From Struthio camelus (Eukaryota; Chordata; Aves; Struthioniformes; Struthionidae): a stretch of DNA of 64,000 nucleotides. Location of the stretch: the NCBI RefSeq assembly GCF_040807025.1, contig NC_090952.1, positions 28,827,068 to 28,891,067 on the forward strand, in the 5' to 3' direction. The notes under the pieces are model-generated. The model had not been told where the DNA came from and did not search any database. It saw only the letters and a program-made list of their open reading frames with translations. How positions within the stretch are numbered: position 1 is the first letter of the stretch; each line of letters begins with the position of its first letter. The position numbers and the translations under genes were made by a program. This document shows, one piece after another, positions 38,401 to 60,304 of this stretch.

Positions 38401-41400
38401 TGTTCCCCTTAAAAAAGCCTCAGCTCTCTCTCAATGGATGGTGGGAAAATCTTTTAGCACTGACAAAAACAGTTAAAACAGTGGGATTCAGTTATTTGAG
38501 TTTTGTTTCCATTCTTTTTCCTTCTGCTTTGTTTTCACCCCAAACACCCTTCTCCTGGATCTGCTGCGTGTCAGGCTGCCTAGCTAACTACAGACCCCAG
38601 AACTGAAAATACTTCTAGTTTATTAATCAGAATATAATTTAAATAAATTGTAGCCATAGTTGGATTGCTATCTATCGAGCAGTATTTTAAAAATTTAAAC
38701 GAGGAAGTTTAAGAGCTAGCCATGGCCACGCCAGCGAAGTGGCTCTGGTGCCCAGGTGACTGTATGTCCTTCCGAACTGGCCGGCCGAGCAGCCGTTTCT
38801 CTGCCAGCTGGATCAGTTACTAATTCCAGATCCCCCAAGAGACACTGGTGTTAAAACAAAAAGCAGCAGAAACAAAGAGTGGATGTGGAACCACCTCTTA
38901 GCAACAGCTGCCTTTCTGTTAACGGGACTGCATCCCCATCGCCTGATGCGTGAGAGCAGCAACAGTGCTGTAATTGTTTATTCCTTCCTTGGAAAATATC
39001 ATGACAGTGATTAAGCTGTGGATTTGTTATTAAACTCACTCCAGTGTTGGCACCTGTCATTGAAATACTAGGAGAAAGCTCAGGAAAACAAACTGGCTTT
39101 GCATTCTGCTCTGGGCATGGTGAAGTCAACAGTCACTTTGCGTTCCCACCAGCAGCGAGCTCCATGGGCTCAGTCCATGTCCGTACGCAGGGAGGTATCT
39201 CCTCACACTCATCATAGCTTATTTCTGGTAGACCCAGCTCGTGGGATGAGGATGGACTCACCCTGCTCCCACGTAGACCTTTGCAGTCCAGCTTTTCTTG
39301 GCCAGTCTATCATAAGCGTTCCTAGTAATCTGCAGTCTGGCCTGCTGAGGTGACTGCAGCTGTATTTTAACTTTCCAGAGAGTGGGTGAATATTCAAACA
39401 TAAAAAGATTAGAATTAATTTTGGATGGATGACCTAATTTCCATAGCAATCACCAAGTCGGACAAGGTGCACCTGGTTACTTCAGCCACACGTAACCATA
39501 TGTAAGCACTGCTATGCTGCAGGGGCCATCTCTGCAGTGTGTGTCAAGCGTAGCACTGTGAGGGATCCTGAGGCTGTAGATAGGTTTTAGTACAGAAGAG
39601 CAAAAACCTTTGATGAGGGGGTTGTTAGGAAGAAAAATGTTTTTCAAAGCACTTTCACTTTCCCGTTAGCACTATCTCAGTTTCATAACCTCAGCCCTCA
39701 GCTTCCTGCTTAGGTTTGGTGGTGTCTCAGAGTACTTTTCTGAAGAAATCCTGATGTCTGACATTGGTAGGCCAGAAGAGAAAGTATATGATTTGTCTCT
39801 GGTTTCACAAGCTAACTGAACCTTTTCTGACTCAAGAATATAGAATGGGTTATTCCTCATCTAAGTATATTCAAACTAATACTCCTCTCGGAACACCTAG
39901 ACTTCTGCATAGCTCACTAAGTTTCTAGGAAAGTAAAAGATCTGACTACAGTTCATCACCAGCTTTTGGCATGTAGTAGAAAACTATTTTTTTTTTCTCC
40001 TCAGTTTCCATCTTTGGTCATATCACCTTGCACACAGAGACCAGGATCTCTGTTTTCTCCGACATTTCCTCAAGAATAGGGCCAGAGTGAAAAAAGTAGC
40101 TTTGTATCATCCCCATGCTGCAGTCTCAGGGATGCTGGAAGTTGCACCAGTCTTTGCTCTGGTGCCCTGGCAGCTGGAGACTGGGTTGCCACTCTGAAAG
40201 GCGGTGGAGTCACCTATGCCTAACGAGAGATTTTGGGAGGACAGGCTGGCGAGCTGTGAGCCACCTGGGCTGACGGCTGCTGATTTTTATGGGGAACATA
40301 AGGATGATGGGAACCAGAAGCAGCAGCAGGTGATTCTGTCTCAATAAGCAGCTCCCAAGACCCCAGAGCAGAGACGAGCCTCTGAAAACACCATGGTTAC
40401 CACACCTCAGGAGCAGTGACACGAGGAGAGCACGGCAAGGCAGCCACGGCTTCCAAGGGAGTATCCCAGGCTCCTGAGACCACGAAACTTGTAAATGGTA
40501 CCCAGGGCTGTGGCTATGCATGAAAATGAATCAGAACTGAAAGCAAAAACTGTTGTGCTGCAATGAGGAGATGGGCTGTAAATCCACTAGAAGGTGAAGG
40601 AAGGATGGCTGATTCATGTTGAGAGCTTGTGTCCTTTATTTCCTTACTTAGTTGGCTGTGCTTACACAAGGGAATGAGGCTCTAAGAGTAATACTAAAGA
40701 CCTCCCAAGGTGAAGTGAGATTATCTTTCGGTTTCAATTTCTTAAAACAGATTGACTGGACTGACAAGGCCAGTCCTCAACAGGTGCTCTAAAATGTGAG
40801 TTTTCCTTCGGAACAAATCCGATCCTAGATTCTCTCTCCAAAGGTCACAAGCACTGCAAAGGCATTCTGAGAGGCAAGAGGTGACCCCAGTGTAAGTCCT
40901 GACTTCCAAGAAACCGAATTTCACTAGAAACGATTTTTGGTTCTTCCCTCTCTTCTTTTGATGAAAGACTGGCTAATCATACCTCTTCCAGGGATAGAGA
41001 CTCTCAGAAATACTAAAAAAAAGACATTTAACATACTCTTCTCTCACAGGTGTGTCTGGTCCATGACAACTTCAACAGCAAAACCTCAGGTGAGGCAATC
41101 TTAGAGGAGGAGAAAAGGTGTAGTGGTTCTCAACGAGAAAATAAAAGAGTTAATATAGGAATTTCAAAATTAGAGTACAGGAAGACAAATAAATCCAGAA
41201 AGGACAGGAGAGTTTCCCAGATAAACAGAAAATCTTCAACATAAGTCTTGTAGGAAAAGTTATGCAAAAAAAAAAAACTAAATAGAATTTCTTTCAACCC
41301 TCTCTCTTCTAAAAAGAACAAAAAAATGTAGGAATTGGTAATTAAAATAGATATAGAAAGGGGGAATCTACTGGGGAATTCTACAAAGAAAGAGGAAAGC

Positions 41401-43132
41401 AAAAGGGGAAGGACAAAACCATGAGGCCAATAGCCAAGAACAGTGGAAGAAAAAGACATTGTGCTTAGAGCGTCTGGAAGGAACTGAGGACGGATCTGCG
41501 AACTGCTCTCGCTGCCCTCAGCGCAGAGCACAAGGGAAGGCTACGCAGGGACGGGTAGGGTGGGACAGCGCAGGCACGCAGCAGAAAGCAAAGAAAGAAA
41601 AGAAAAGTTCCTGTGGTACATGCTCTCCCAGTATAAGCATGTATGTGCATGAGCACCTGATGGAGGGGGAGTGAGCGGGGGACACCCTGGGTGAGCATTA
41701 ACTTTCACAATCTAACAATTCGCAGTAATGATAACTACAGTAATAATATTTCTGTATTGCAGATTGCACAGTGCGTGTCACAATGCACAAAAACACATTT
41801 ATAAAGTGGTTAATTTGCATACTACACACGAAACCTGCATAATCCTCTGGTGAGGATTTCAGCAAAGTGCATGCTAGCGTTGTAGCAGCCGAAATGCACC
41901 TACTGCAAATGTGTAAATTTAGTAAGGTTACACATACAGTCTTTATCCCACCTCCCCGCAAATGAGTAGCACTGAAAAATTTGGAGAGCTAATAGACGGA
42001 AGAGAGTGTAGTAAGTGGGGGTAAAAGAGAGGGAAAAGAAGAAAAAACAAGTTTATTGAAGGATTAGTAAATCAACTGAAACACAAAAGAGTAGGTCAAG
42101 AAACGAGGACGGAATTAACCACTGAATAAACGCCCATTTGGAAAAGGCAACGTTAGAGGTCTCACACAGCGGCCAGAAGGGAGCATTCCTGCCATTTCTA
42201 GCACAGGCAAGAAACCCCGCAAAACCTCTCAGGCTGGGCAGGTAGAAAGAGCAGGTGACATGGAGGTATTTTGCCAGTTTTTGCTGCTCTGACTGGATGC
42301 AAAGCAACAGGGCATATGCATCATACACCTTTTGGAAGTATTTCTTGAAAGTGCTTTTACTGCAGCTACGGTACACAGAGGTAACTATTTGGTAACAAAC
42401 AGGCTCACATGCCTTTGTCAAGATATATTTAAAGTAACTGTATAAGAACTAATTGACTTCAGATTTTAATGATGGAAACTTTTGCTGAGTTGCCCAGATA
42501 GCCTAATTAAGCTTTGTAATTAACTCAAACCCAAGCCTCAGCTACTTACAGCTCAGTTTCCCAGATTTCACTTTCACTTCATGAAACAGCACGCTTTTGA
42601 CTCATTTAGAGAATTCACCCTTTCCTCCATGAGGAGAAACTAACACTTTGATATAACTCCTCGCTTGAGTTATATGATGGTGTTAGTCTTTCGTTTAGAC
42701 AAGAACTCTACAAGTTTAATTGAAACAGTGCTGGAAGCAGAGCAAAACCACTGCAGAGAAAAGAACGGATAGAAATCAAGACCCAGAAACTCTACTTAAC
42801 AACAGCCATTTACAGGCAGAGAGGAAAAAGCAGCACGGCCATGTGATATCACATGCCAGAAGTCAGGGAGAGAACCCAAACGCATAAGCTTCTGCATAGA
42901 CTTTGTCCACCTCAATCACCCTTCCCACAAGCCAGCTACCAACGGGAGACAACTCTGACGCTGTCCAGGTCACAGACAAATCCACAGACAGGCACCTTGT
43001 GATAACGGTCCCCCACAGAATTTAGTGATTTTGAGATACAGATTACGGATCCATCCCCTGAGGTGATGTGAGCAGGAGGGCTCTTAGGAACGCGACAGGA
43101 AAGGGAGGGAATTTGTTAGTTTTCTTCCTCAC

Positions 43133-43420
43133 CTGGCAAGGCCTTTGCCCATTTTACCACGTAGACCAGCTGCCTCTCCCCGAGCTCGTTCAGACTGGTC
43201 AGCAGATTGGAGAAGGAGTCAGGCTGGCTGTTGTCATGGCCAGCGCACACCACGCCGGGCTCGATGGCTTCCAGGACGTTGAGGAAGATAGGCTGGCACT
43301 CGTACCCATCGATGCGCGTCATCACCATCTTGGGGGCTTGCTCCTCTACGGGGCTGGATGAGCTGCCTGCCTCAGGATCATCCTGTATCTTCAGGTTGCC
43401 CAGTTTCTTAAGCTTGCGGG
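43133..43420 (-). CDS. AR: AR exon 4: hinge and start of ligand-binding domain
   Basis: 288-bp exon, the size I recall for human AR exon 4. After acceptor ttttcacag it completes Ala and reads [20 protein letters not shown], a variable hinge with [10 protein letters not shown], then [39 protein letters not shown] and [25 protein letters not shown] is the second half of the bipartite nuclear localisation signal; the first half is in exon 3. The Asn of FLNVLEAI contacts the 17-hydroxyl of androgens in human AR, and the Lys of VKWAKALPG belongs to the AF-2 charge clamp. LVYVV carries Tyr (codon TAC) where human AR has His. The hinge is the least conserved part. Donor ccag|gtgagg. Confidence 0.97.
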
Positions 43421-51139
<7,719 letters not shown>

Positions 51140-53489
51140 TCAGACCAGATTTACGAGCAGAAATGGGCTCACGTTTTCTCAGTATCACTCAACATCCACC
51201 AAGCTCTTATCAAAGTCAATGGCACCGTTGCAGTTCATATTTCTGTGTTAGCTTTGTGGCGTCTTTCCAAAAAATACCTTTCAGCTTTCAAAGCTCTGCA
51301 ACCCTCGGCTTGGAGGCCGAAAGTTAGAGCAGAAAATTCAAACGTGGCTTTTTGTCAGCTGGGAACCAGATGGCGCGAGCTGTCAGAGCAGCTTCCGGTC
51401 ACGCTGGAGGCCAGTAAACAGAAAGCCTTACTCTCACAACCACTCCTCTTCCTCATCTGCCTGGAACGGAGACCTGCGGGGAGCCACGTCAGGGGCCGAT
51501 GCCATCAGCTGCCCACCCGCTTTCACGTACGGATGAAGAACATGAGAAGGTTAGCTGCCTGAACGGCCTGAAGCTTTCACATCTCCCGCAAGTTTCTAGA
51601 AAGGTGGAGTTGCCTTCTGGTAAAAAAAACAAAACAAAACATTGACTCCCCAGTTCACTCCCAGCAGAAAATTTATGCTGGCAGTTGTTATCTTTTGAAA
51701 AAACGACACAGTTGTTCATCTGCTGCTACAGAAGTGCTTCACCGCCAGATGTACACGCTTGGTATGAGAGCTGGCTATCTGAAACAGAGGTATATTCACT
51801 AACGTTTTGCTAATATGTAGCACCGCTTCTCTCTGGCTGTTCTCCTTGTTGATAAATACGTCACTATTCCTCTTTACACGCACATTTCAGAGGCAGGCTT
51901 TTACACTAAGGCATCAAAGGAAACTACCACTCTGCACTGTGTGGCAGAGCGCAGGCAGTCAATAAATAACAATTAAAAAAAGTAACGAAACATAAAGACG
52001 TGGACGGCTTGGCTCTCACGCTCTATCGCCGCTGGGCTCTCCGCTGTGCTGGGAGCTCTCTTCCCCTCGGAGAGGTGTCCAAACGCTCCGGCTCACCTGA
52101 CGGAGCCGGTTCAAGGCTCCCTTTGCCAGTGCAGAGTTTGCAGGATAACGTCCCTAGAAAGCGTCTCTCCCTCTGCAACCTCGATTCTGTCTGCGCTGTT
52201 TTTGGGGCTCAGTCGCTCGTACTGCCACCCACGGATGCTAATCGGGCTCTTCGCCTGCACGTTACGAACGCGGAGCGTGGGGAGCTACTTGCACGAGGAG
52301 CTGCGGTCCCAGAGGCTCTCTAGACATGCCAAGAATGAACTTTCCTTCTTGACTCATAATTTGCTTTCTTGTCAAGTCTAAACATGTTTACTGGATTGGG
52401 ATTTATCTGATGTTCTTCATACTGTTCCAAATTAAAACTAATCTCACAAAATGATAGAGCTGCACACATTAGAGATTCTGTAGAAGCAAACTAAATGTGA
52501 AATCAGTCCATATCCAATTTAACCTATATTTATTTTCCTGCAAGTGTTTGCCTTTTGCATTCTTCAAGAAATATCCCTTTAGAGAGCCATTAAAAGGACA
52601 AGGTTTAATCAAACAACTTAACGTAAGCGTTTTGACAGAAGATTTACCTGGGGTGCACCGACTAACCACCCCCACCTCCTGCACACACATCCGCAACATC
52701 TTAAGACATTAGCATCAGAAAAAGTGGCAAATCTTTTAGCAGCGCAGTAGTTATATATCACATTGGCACGATTTCTTGCTTCACCATCGCCCTCCAAGCT
52801 CTAACAAAAAGTTACGTTTTCTGTACTCTAGGTGACCGCAGAGCTCACATAAAGTCCCACCGCTCCTCTCCTCCCTGCTGACTTCCAACGTGACGCGCCT
52901 GCGTCTTTGGGCTGACACTACTGATTTCCACCTGCAGAATCACACCAGCAACCTGTAATCAAAGTGTCTCATGAAAGTCATTAGAAGGCTCAGTGTCATA
53001 ATAAACTCCTCTCTCCTACTGCGTGCACACAAGGCTATACCAAAGGGCTGAAAACCCACCATACGTTTGAACTTCTTAGAATTACCCCCATTAAAACCTG
53101 ATTATTACACCGCCCCCAAGGCCTCAGCTGTTAGGACTGCAAACATAATGGGGCTAGAGCGCATTACCTGCAGCACATGACACCTCGCCAAATCCTTTTA
53201 ACGCCGTTCTCATCAGCACCTCTTCTCTTTCCCTCTCCCCCTTGCTCATTAACAGTGTTAAGGACACTCAGAGAAGCCTCAGAAGCAGAGATTGTACAAA
53301 ATCCCACAGAACACAAGCACCTTCCTCCCTTTCAACAGTTTATTGAGAAGGATGAGTAATATGCAACTTCAGCTGAAACTGGGTTACTTGGAGTTATTTT
53401 TGTGCTACGGGAAATGGGTGCCGAAGCCGTATTCTCTCTACTTGACCTCCTTGCATGCACACACCAAACACGAGCGGATGCTCCACTTT

Positions 53490-54010
53490 CTACAGCATCA
53501 ACGGGGCGAGCAAGGCCCCAGGCTCGGCTTGCTCTTTCCCTTCCCGTTTCCCTGCAGGATTCCCGTCTTGCGACAGAGCCCGACGCTGGGATGCCCGAGA
53601 GCGCCCCGGCATCACCACGAGGGCGAGGAGGGCTGGGATAGCAGCACTGGGAAGGCTCGTGCCCCGCTCGGGGCCTCTCGCCGAGCACCGGGGCTGCCCC
53701 AGAGGCCACCCACCGTCTGGAGCCACCTCGCTCCGTCTCCACCCACCGGCCCCTGCTCCTTCCCTATCTCGCCTTCCTAGTCTAAACTACAACATTTTTG
53801 CCACAATAGCAGCTCAGAATCTTTAAAAAGGCCAAATCTGTCGAGCGTGAATTGGCTTTATTAACGTAATGCAGCACAGTAACTGCCCCAGCCGCACAAG
53901 GACGGCCCGGGGTCAGACACGGCCCTATCCGAGCTCCCCGGCCGAGACCGCTGGCTCCCCGCCGCGGACGGCGCTGGCACCCGCGCGAGGGACGACGTTG
54001 GAGTCCAAGC
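53490..54010. other. CpG-rich patches in AR intron 2
   Basis: Two patches of CpG-rich sequence (about 53500-53760 and 53890-54010) separated by AT-rich DNA. Both strands are open over the first. No gene family is recognised. They resemble the islets at 22.6, 25.8 and 38.3 kb. Confidence 0.45.
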
Positions 54011-57000
54011 CGTTTGAGAGGAGGCAGCCGTGCTGTTTCCAGCAGCTCTTCGGCAGTGGTAGCGAGAGCATCAGGCCTAGCACTTCACATGAGATATACA
54101 CTGGAAAATAAGCGACAGTAGACGATGCCGGCAGCGATTAGCAATTACTTTTTGCGCTGATGAGAAGGTACGGGGAGACGGATCAGTCTTCTACCAACCT
54201 GGGAGCGGTGGGCTGCTTCAGTGCTCGCCTGCCTTCTCGGATCATTATACACAAAAATGCGCGTATTAAAAAAAATCTCTGCTACATTTTACTTCCTTGC
54301 CAATGGGCTCAGATGAATGCAAGCTTTTAAGTTCCAGTCAACAACTCGCCCAATGGTCATGGTACAGAGATTTTGCTGCAATAGCTAGGGCTTACTTCCT
54401 GGTTCACAAAATAAACTCTTTCAGACAACAACTGATTTTCTGTTAACTGTACGTACATACTTTGGCACTCTGTATTTTAGGCTGTTAGCTATTAACACAA
54501 AGGAGGAAAATGGTAATACAAAAATTATTCACGTATCTCTTTCTGCTCCACGTGAGAGTAAGCTGTCTGCTCATCCGGCGCTAAACCCTCGGGAAATGGA
54601 GGCTTCCCTCTGAATTGCTGGAAAAACCTGGAGTTCTCCTACCCCTATCCTCAGCTGTGGACAGGGTTCACGAAACGCACCCGCGGGCTGGGGGATCGCT
54701 CGTGGAGCCCCTGCGCCACGCGGAGCGAGGCACGTCCTGACCGGGAGGTCTCCTGGCAGGCTGGCAGCCACCGCTCCCCGGGGACAACTGCACCCACCCG
54801 CCCTGCGCTTTCGCTTCAGGATGGGGACGGGCAGGACTGGAAACGATATGGATCACAGTATAGTCTGAGCACAGCGCAAATATATGAAAGATAAGGCGCT
54901 ACTGCACATAAAAGCCCAGGGAACAATGAAGAGGGGCTTAAACACAAAATGGCTCCATCTCCCTTAAGTACCTTTTCATACACAGAGAGGTTTTTAAATT
55001 TCAGGATCATTTACTCTCTTCATTTAAGAACAAGCTGACAAATTTGTAATCAACTGTTCTGAACTGGGATATGGCAACAGCTGAGTCTACCGGTTTGATA
55101 CTGGGACTGCTTTACAGTTCCTAGCACATGCTCCCATTAGAAATAATCAAAGAGGACAAAGCTATCTAGCTTTCAGGATCCAGTGGTAAGCCACTATGAA
55201 TAAACTATCTTTGCAAAGTAGTTTTGTTAACAGTCACCCCTAATTACTGAAAGACTGAAGAAAAGAGAAGAAAACTTTCTGGCACCATTCTGGCACAGTG
55301 CAATGTTAGGCATGGACTCTCCCGTTCTTTTTTGGGGCAGGGATTTTAGCAGCCTGTGGTAGCAGGCTCAGCATGGGAGGCTGGCTGTTGGAAGGGCAAA
55401 AAGGAACTTGTCCAGGGAACCAAAAATGACGATCCACAAGCAAAACCATTAGCTAGGCAGAGCTAGACAAGTATGGCAGTAGCTACAGATGCTGGCATAC
55501 CAGTAGCATGTGCAGCCAACAGCTCAGTATAGGCAGATAATCTAGCAATAAGAAGGCCGAAGCAAGCCAAGGTAAAAATAAGTAACTACAGGACTGCGCA
55601 AATTTAAGAAGCTATATTTTAAAGAAGCTTAAATCCAGTGAGCAAAAACACTTTTAACTGTTCAACTCTCTGGCAACAAGATAATACCACAATGTTTTAG
55701 TTCTCTAAACTGTTCAAAGTTAAAGCGCTCGCTTCAAACTCCAACCAACGTCATGTCTGACTATTCACAGATGGAAAAACAGACAAGATAATTTGCTTGA
55801 GTGACAACTGAAGCACTGAGTAGCTGCCAGTTACCAGAACAGCACAGAGAGACCTTGTCCCTCAGGTCACGCAGAGAAGTGGATGTTGATGTACTGGGTC
55901 ACCCAAAGAGAAGCGCCACTGCGCTGGGCTGAAGGGAGCTTGTCTAAGGAAGGCAGAGGGAGAGAAAAGCAATTTCACCTGGCAGATAGAGCAGGAGACA
56001 TGCAATGGGCTGTACTAGGAGTGCCTGAGGTTTGGCAGTTCTGCATATTCCACCTTCTGCTCTTCGCACTGACCTTTAAGGCCAAGAGAGCACAAAGCAG
56101 ACTGAGAAGCCATCCATCGAAGCAGGAACATCATGGTGCTGTATTAACAAGAATGCATTCTGCAGACTCTTTTGTATACTGTCAGATCAGCCAGAGAAGG
56201 AGAAGAAAGAATTTTAAAACATGGTGATGATCATTGAAAATAGTTCACTTAAACTTGTCACCTTGAGAACTGGCAAGAAGCTGTTGAGTTGGCCCTAATG
56301 CATTGCTCTGGTGAAAGGCTAATCCATAGCAGGTCAGAACGTCGAGCAGTAAGTCATATGTATGACTACAAAAAAATCAGGCTTTCCATCTTTTAAGTCT
56401 ACATCAGAGCTGAAGAATCTGCATGGTAGGTCTTAGGGTTTGCCTGTATTTAACCTGGTCGTATGTATGTCTTGGGAGAGTTCACAAACCCAGATACCTT
56501 ACAGACTGAGGACAAGTAAAATATTCATGTCTTTCCTATTAGCTCTTCCAGCACCTTGTTGGAAGAACTGGATGGACTTGAGCTTGCAAAAAAACCTTAA
56601 ATATCCCCGAATTATTGCCATATAAACTCAGTACTATATCAGCTAAAAAATATGAAAAGTTGGAAAACTATGAGTCTAGTTATTCTCCGTTACCTACGAG
56701 CTGATCTGTTTGTTTTGCTCTTCAGTTCACAGTACATTGCTTCTCCTGCCTTTTGGAAGCTGCTGGTTTACATTAGTAACAGGAAGGAAACAAAGGCAGA
56801 AAGGAAAGATTTCTTTTAATCCATGAAGCTTTTGGAAACATTTTACCACTGCAGGTCAAAAGGTGCCCTAAGGTTTTCAGAGATACATTTTATGGACTTT
56901 AAAACCTAAGAACACACTGAAATACCAGCTTTCAAGATTGTTCCTCATCTTGAAGAGGGAAAGGTCTGGCTGGAAAATCAGCAAGAGTAAGACAGAAATC

Positions 57001-59070
57001 ATCACCTACCATTACTCTGTGTTCACTGTTTACAAATGAGCCTGATTTATTGTCTCTTCCCAAAACAAAGACTATAACCCATGCACCTCAGGGTAACGTA
57101 AGACGTAACTTAATGCTCCCTAGGTCTAATTATTCAACACATAAAATACATTTACGCTGCATTTTGTTGCCAAAGACTCAGAGGCACAAAACCATGAAGA
57201 GTTCTGCCTTTGCTGGCGCCCCATGACTTGGTTAAATCCAAAGAAACGGCTTCCTATTAATTTCTTTATAATACTCACCCAAATCATTTCGGAACTTGGA
57301 AATTGCAGGAAGAACATAGCTAAGAAAGCAGAGAAGATAAATAAATAGAAACAAAGCTGCTGGAAGTTTAGTACAGAGGTGCAGCCCCCAGAATAAGTCC
57401 TATTATCCACAAGAGCTGGATGAGGAAGCTTCCTAGCTTTTCAAGTCACCAGCTCACCGAGGACTATTGCCTTCACTTGCACTTCTCTCTTCCCTCCTCT
57501 CCATCCTCCGCGTTTGCAGCCGGGGTTCATTCGGCTGCCAAGAAACCACAAGCGCTTGCGCGCCCGGCCACCATCCCCTCTACGGGCTGAGCAGACCACC
57601 TTCCCATGCTTCCGATGCTCTGTCAAACGAGACCCACCAGCCTTCCCATTTGTGAAGGGGGCACCTGTCAGTTATCATCCTTGAACAAAAATAAATAAAA
57701 AAAATTCCCAGAATAGAGATCTTTTTTTCAAGCAAAAATAGCTGTCAGGTGTAAGCACAGTACAAAAACCCTTCCCCAAGGAGCTGAGGACAACTGTGCC
57801 GAGACCGGGGCAGCTCAGCTCCTTGAGAGGTGTGGGGAACACGACTGCCAAAACGCCATACCAGAGGAAAGTGCATTTCTGCAGCCAGTCCCCCAGCCAA
57901 GGAAGCTTTCTAACAGGAAGCCAGCTAAGAGGCTTTTAACCATGCGAGCACCAGGGGTTTGTCAAACAAAGCCTATCCTGTGAAATAAAATTAATTGATA
58001 TCTGAAATTACAAAAGGAAGATTTCATTTACAGTTTCATCTTCTAAACAGAAAAGCCAGACCAATCTGACGAGAAAGTTTTCCAGCAGAAGGCAGTTTCT
58101 CCCTCCCGACTTGTGTCACACTCCACTGCAGATGTGTTTCAGGCCACGGTGTGATCCAAGGGAAAGAAAAAGGGCTGTTGTGAGCAGCCTTACGCCTCTG
58201 ACAACTGCTATCAGATCCTACACAACCAAAAACTTCTGACCCCCTGCTATACCTTGAGGCTCAAAAATAAGAAGAGGAGTAAATACTGTTTAAATTCATG
58301 ATCTAACACAATCAAGGAAGGGAATAACGACACACAACATATGACTAAGAGCAGCGCGAGCAGGCCAGGCTGCAATCTCTCTGTCTCCCTTTCTCTCCTC
58401 GACCAAGCAACTCACAGCCCTTATCTGCACGACTCTCCACTACGCAGGACAGATTCAACCCTGATCTAAAAGGAGGAGTGCTGCCCCGGCATTCATCAGC
58501 TGACACGAAATATTTCATTAACGCTTTATCTGACAAAGAGAGCCAAAGCTCCGCTTACTATAAAGCGGCAATAACTTGCTGGCTTAATCAGACTTGTGTT
58601 CTTTACTCTGCACAGCCAACCCATTTGGCCTTACACAGAGTTGGTGTACAGTAAAGAGACATACCTTTAAATGATTTTATTTCAAATGCCAAACTTACTA
58701 TCTTTTAATATTATTAGTATGGCAAGTGGATGTTTTTGATGTAAAAGTCCTCCATGACACAGTCCTGATTCTTCTCTGAGCTAATGCAGGCAGGTTCAAA
58801 GGAGCCGCTCCTGGTATGCATGAGGCATGAAGGAAAATGAAGCTCTGAAAACGTACTCGATAATTCTGGAATTAGTCTAGAAGCAGTGCTCTGTCAAAGG
58901 CAGGTGAGAATCCATCAGTCTGTGACAATGAATTAACTAGTTTGGGTGGATGCGTGATGGGCTGATTTTAACACCTCTACCCACCCTTGTAAGCGTAACG
59001 TTGCTTCCTTGTTCCTATTAGCCTAGGCAATGCCACAGTACAATGCAGGCTTCACCTTCACTTCACTTCA

Positions 59071-59190
59071 GCTCATTAAGCTATTTGATCCTTAAGTCAT
59101 TAAAGTCATTGTTTGTCACTTCAGTACAGATGAATTTATTCTTTTGATTCTTAATTTAAAAAAATGTTTTTCTACCAAGCCAAACTCCCT
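59071..59190. repeat. Direct repeat copy A (AR intron 2)
   Basis: About 120 bp beginning gctcattaagctatttgatc and ending aaactccct. The same sequence with a few substitutions and small indels occurs at 60938-61058. The pair is in direct orientation and flanks AR exon 2. It could be an unrecognised interspersed repeat or a segmental duplication whose intervening part differs. Confidence 0.92.
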
Positions 59191-59330
59191 CCATTTTACA
59201 GATGGGTAAAGAAAGACATGGACAAGCGAAGGTTCACAGGATGTTAAGTCAAGGACAGAAGCCAACGAGTGCCAATTCCCAGTGCTGGTCACTAGCTTGG
59301 TAACTGCACTGCCTCCCTCTTCCAGGGATA
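59191..59330 (+). mobile_element. MIR-like SINE remnant
   Basis: ccattttacagatgggtaaa, then a ggttcacaggatgttaagtc block, cagtgctggtcactagc and gcactgcctccc follow the order of the 3' half of MIR-type tRNA-derived SINEs (ccattttacagatgaggaaa, aaggtcacacagc, gtgctctaaccacta, gctgcctc). Diverged, as expected for an element predating bird radiation. Confidence 0.55.
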
Positions 59331-60304
59331 TCACAGCCTGCAAGACTGATGTCTGGTATGCTGGTGCACTGAATAAATTATTTTTACACTGAGGAAGAAT
59401 TAGGATTTGTATTGGTTGAACACTCCAGAAGACAAGTCAGAAGTGTGATTTATGGGCATACTACATTAACGGACAGTTAAGCTTCCGCAACAAACAGTCT
59501 CACTCTGCTGCCAAGGAATCATTATTCTTAAGTGTAGTTACAAAGCCTGAAATTACGGACCCAACAGCCTCAGAAAAGAGCTGGACTAGTTCCTTCTACA
59601 TTCTAATTACTGAGGAAAGATAGTGTAAAGACTGTGTCTGTTGTGAGGGAGTATCTGGGCTCACACTTCTCCCTGGAGAGCCTGACACTACGCAGCTGGA
59701 CGTGAAGGGGAAGTTGCTTTCACAAAGGTTGGACAGAAGGACCATGGACACAAAGGGCAGAGTACAAACCCTGGCAGACATGATTGTGCTGTACAAGAAG
59801 TGCCGCTGTTCTGCGGGTATTGAGAGAAGCGATCCTCTGAAGGGGCAGCAAGAGAGGGATAGCATCCTGTAAATTAGGACTTGTGCGTCTAAGATCACAG
59901 GAGAGCTGATGGGAATTTAGACAACCCTCGAGAGTCAAGAGGAAAAGCAGGAACTGACTACTCTGGAGCCTAACTAGGTCACTTACATAATCAAATATTG
60001 GAAAGGACTGTGTTATGGCATACTGGTTTGGCTACTTCTTGAGGGTGATACATAATACGGAATGACAAACATATGGCAAAGAAATCAGTTTATCCATGAA
60101 GTTTCTCCTTTAACGGTTTAAGAGGCCTTAGAGATCCGCCACACTTTGTCCTTACCCCTCTGACCCTGGTCTCCTTGGGTTGGCAGGTTCCCTAGAGCAA
60201 GTAAGGCTGCTTAACATCAACAGGAGGAAAACATATCATGATGCTGCAAATGCCTCCAGTGCTTGTATGTTAAACACTTCTCTGCTAATGAAGAACTCAT
60301 GTCA

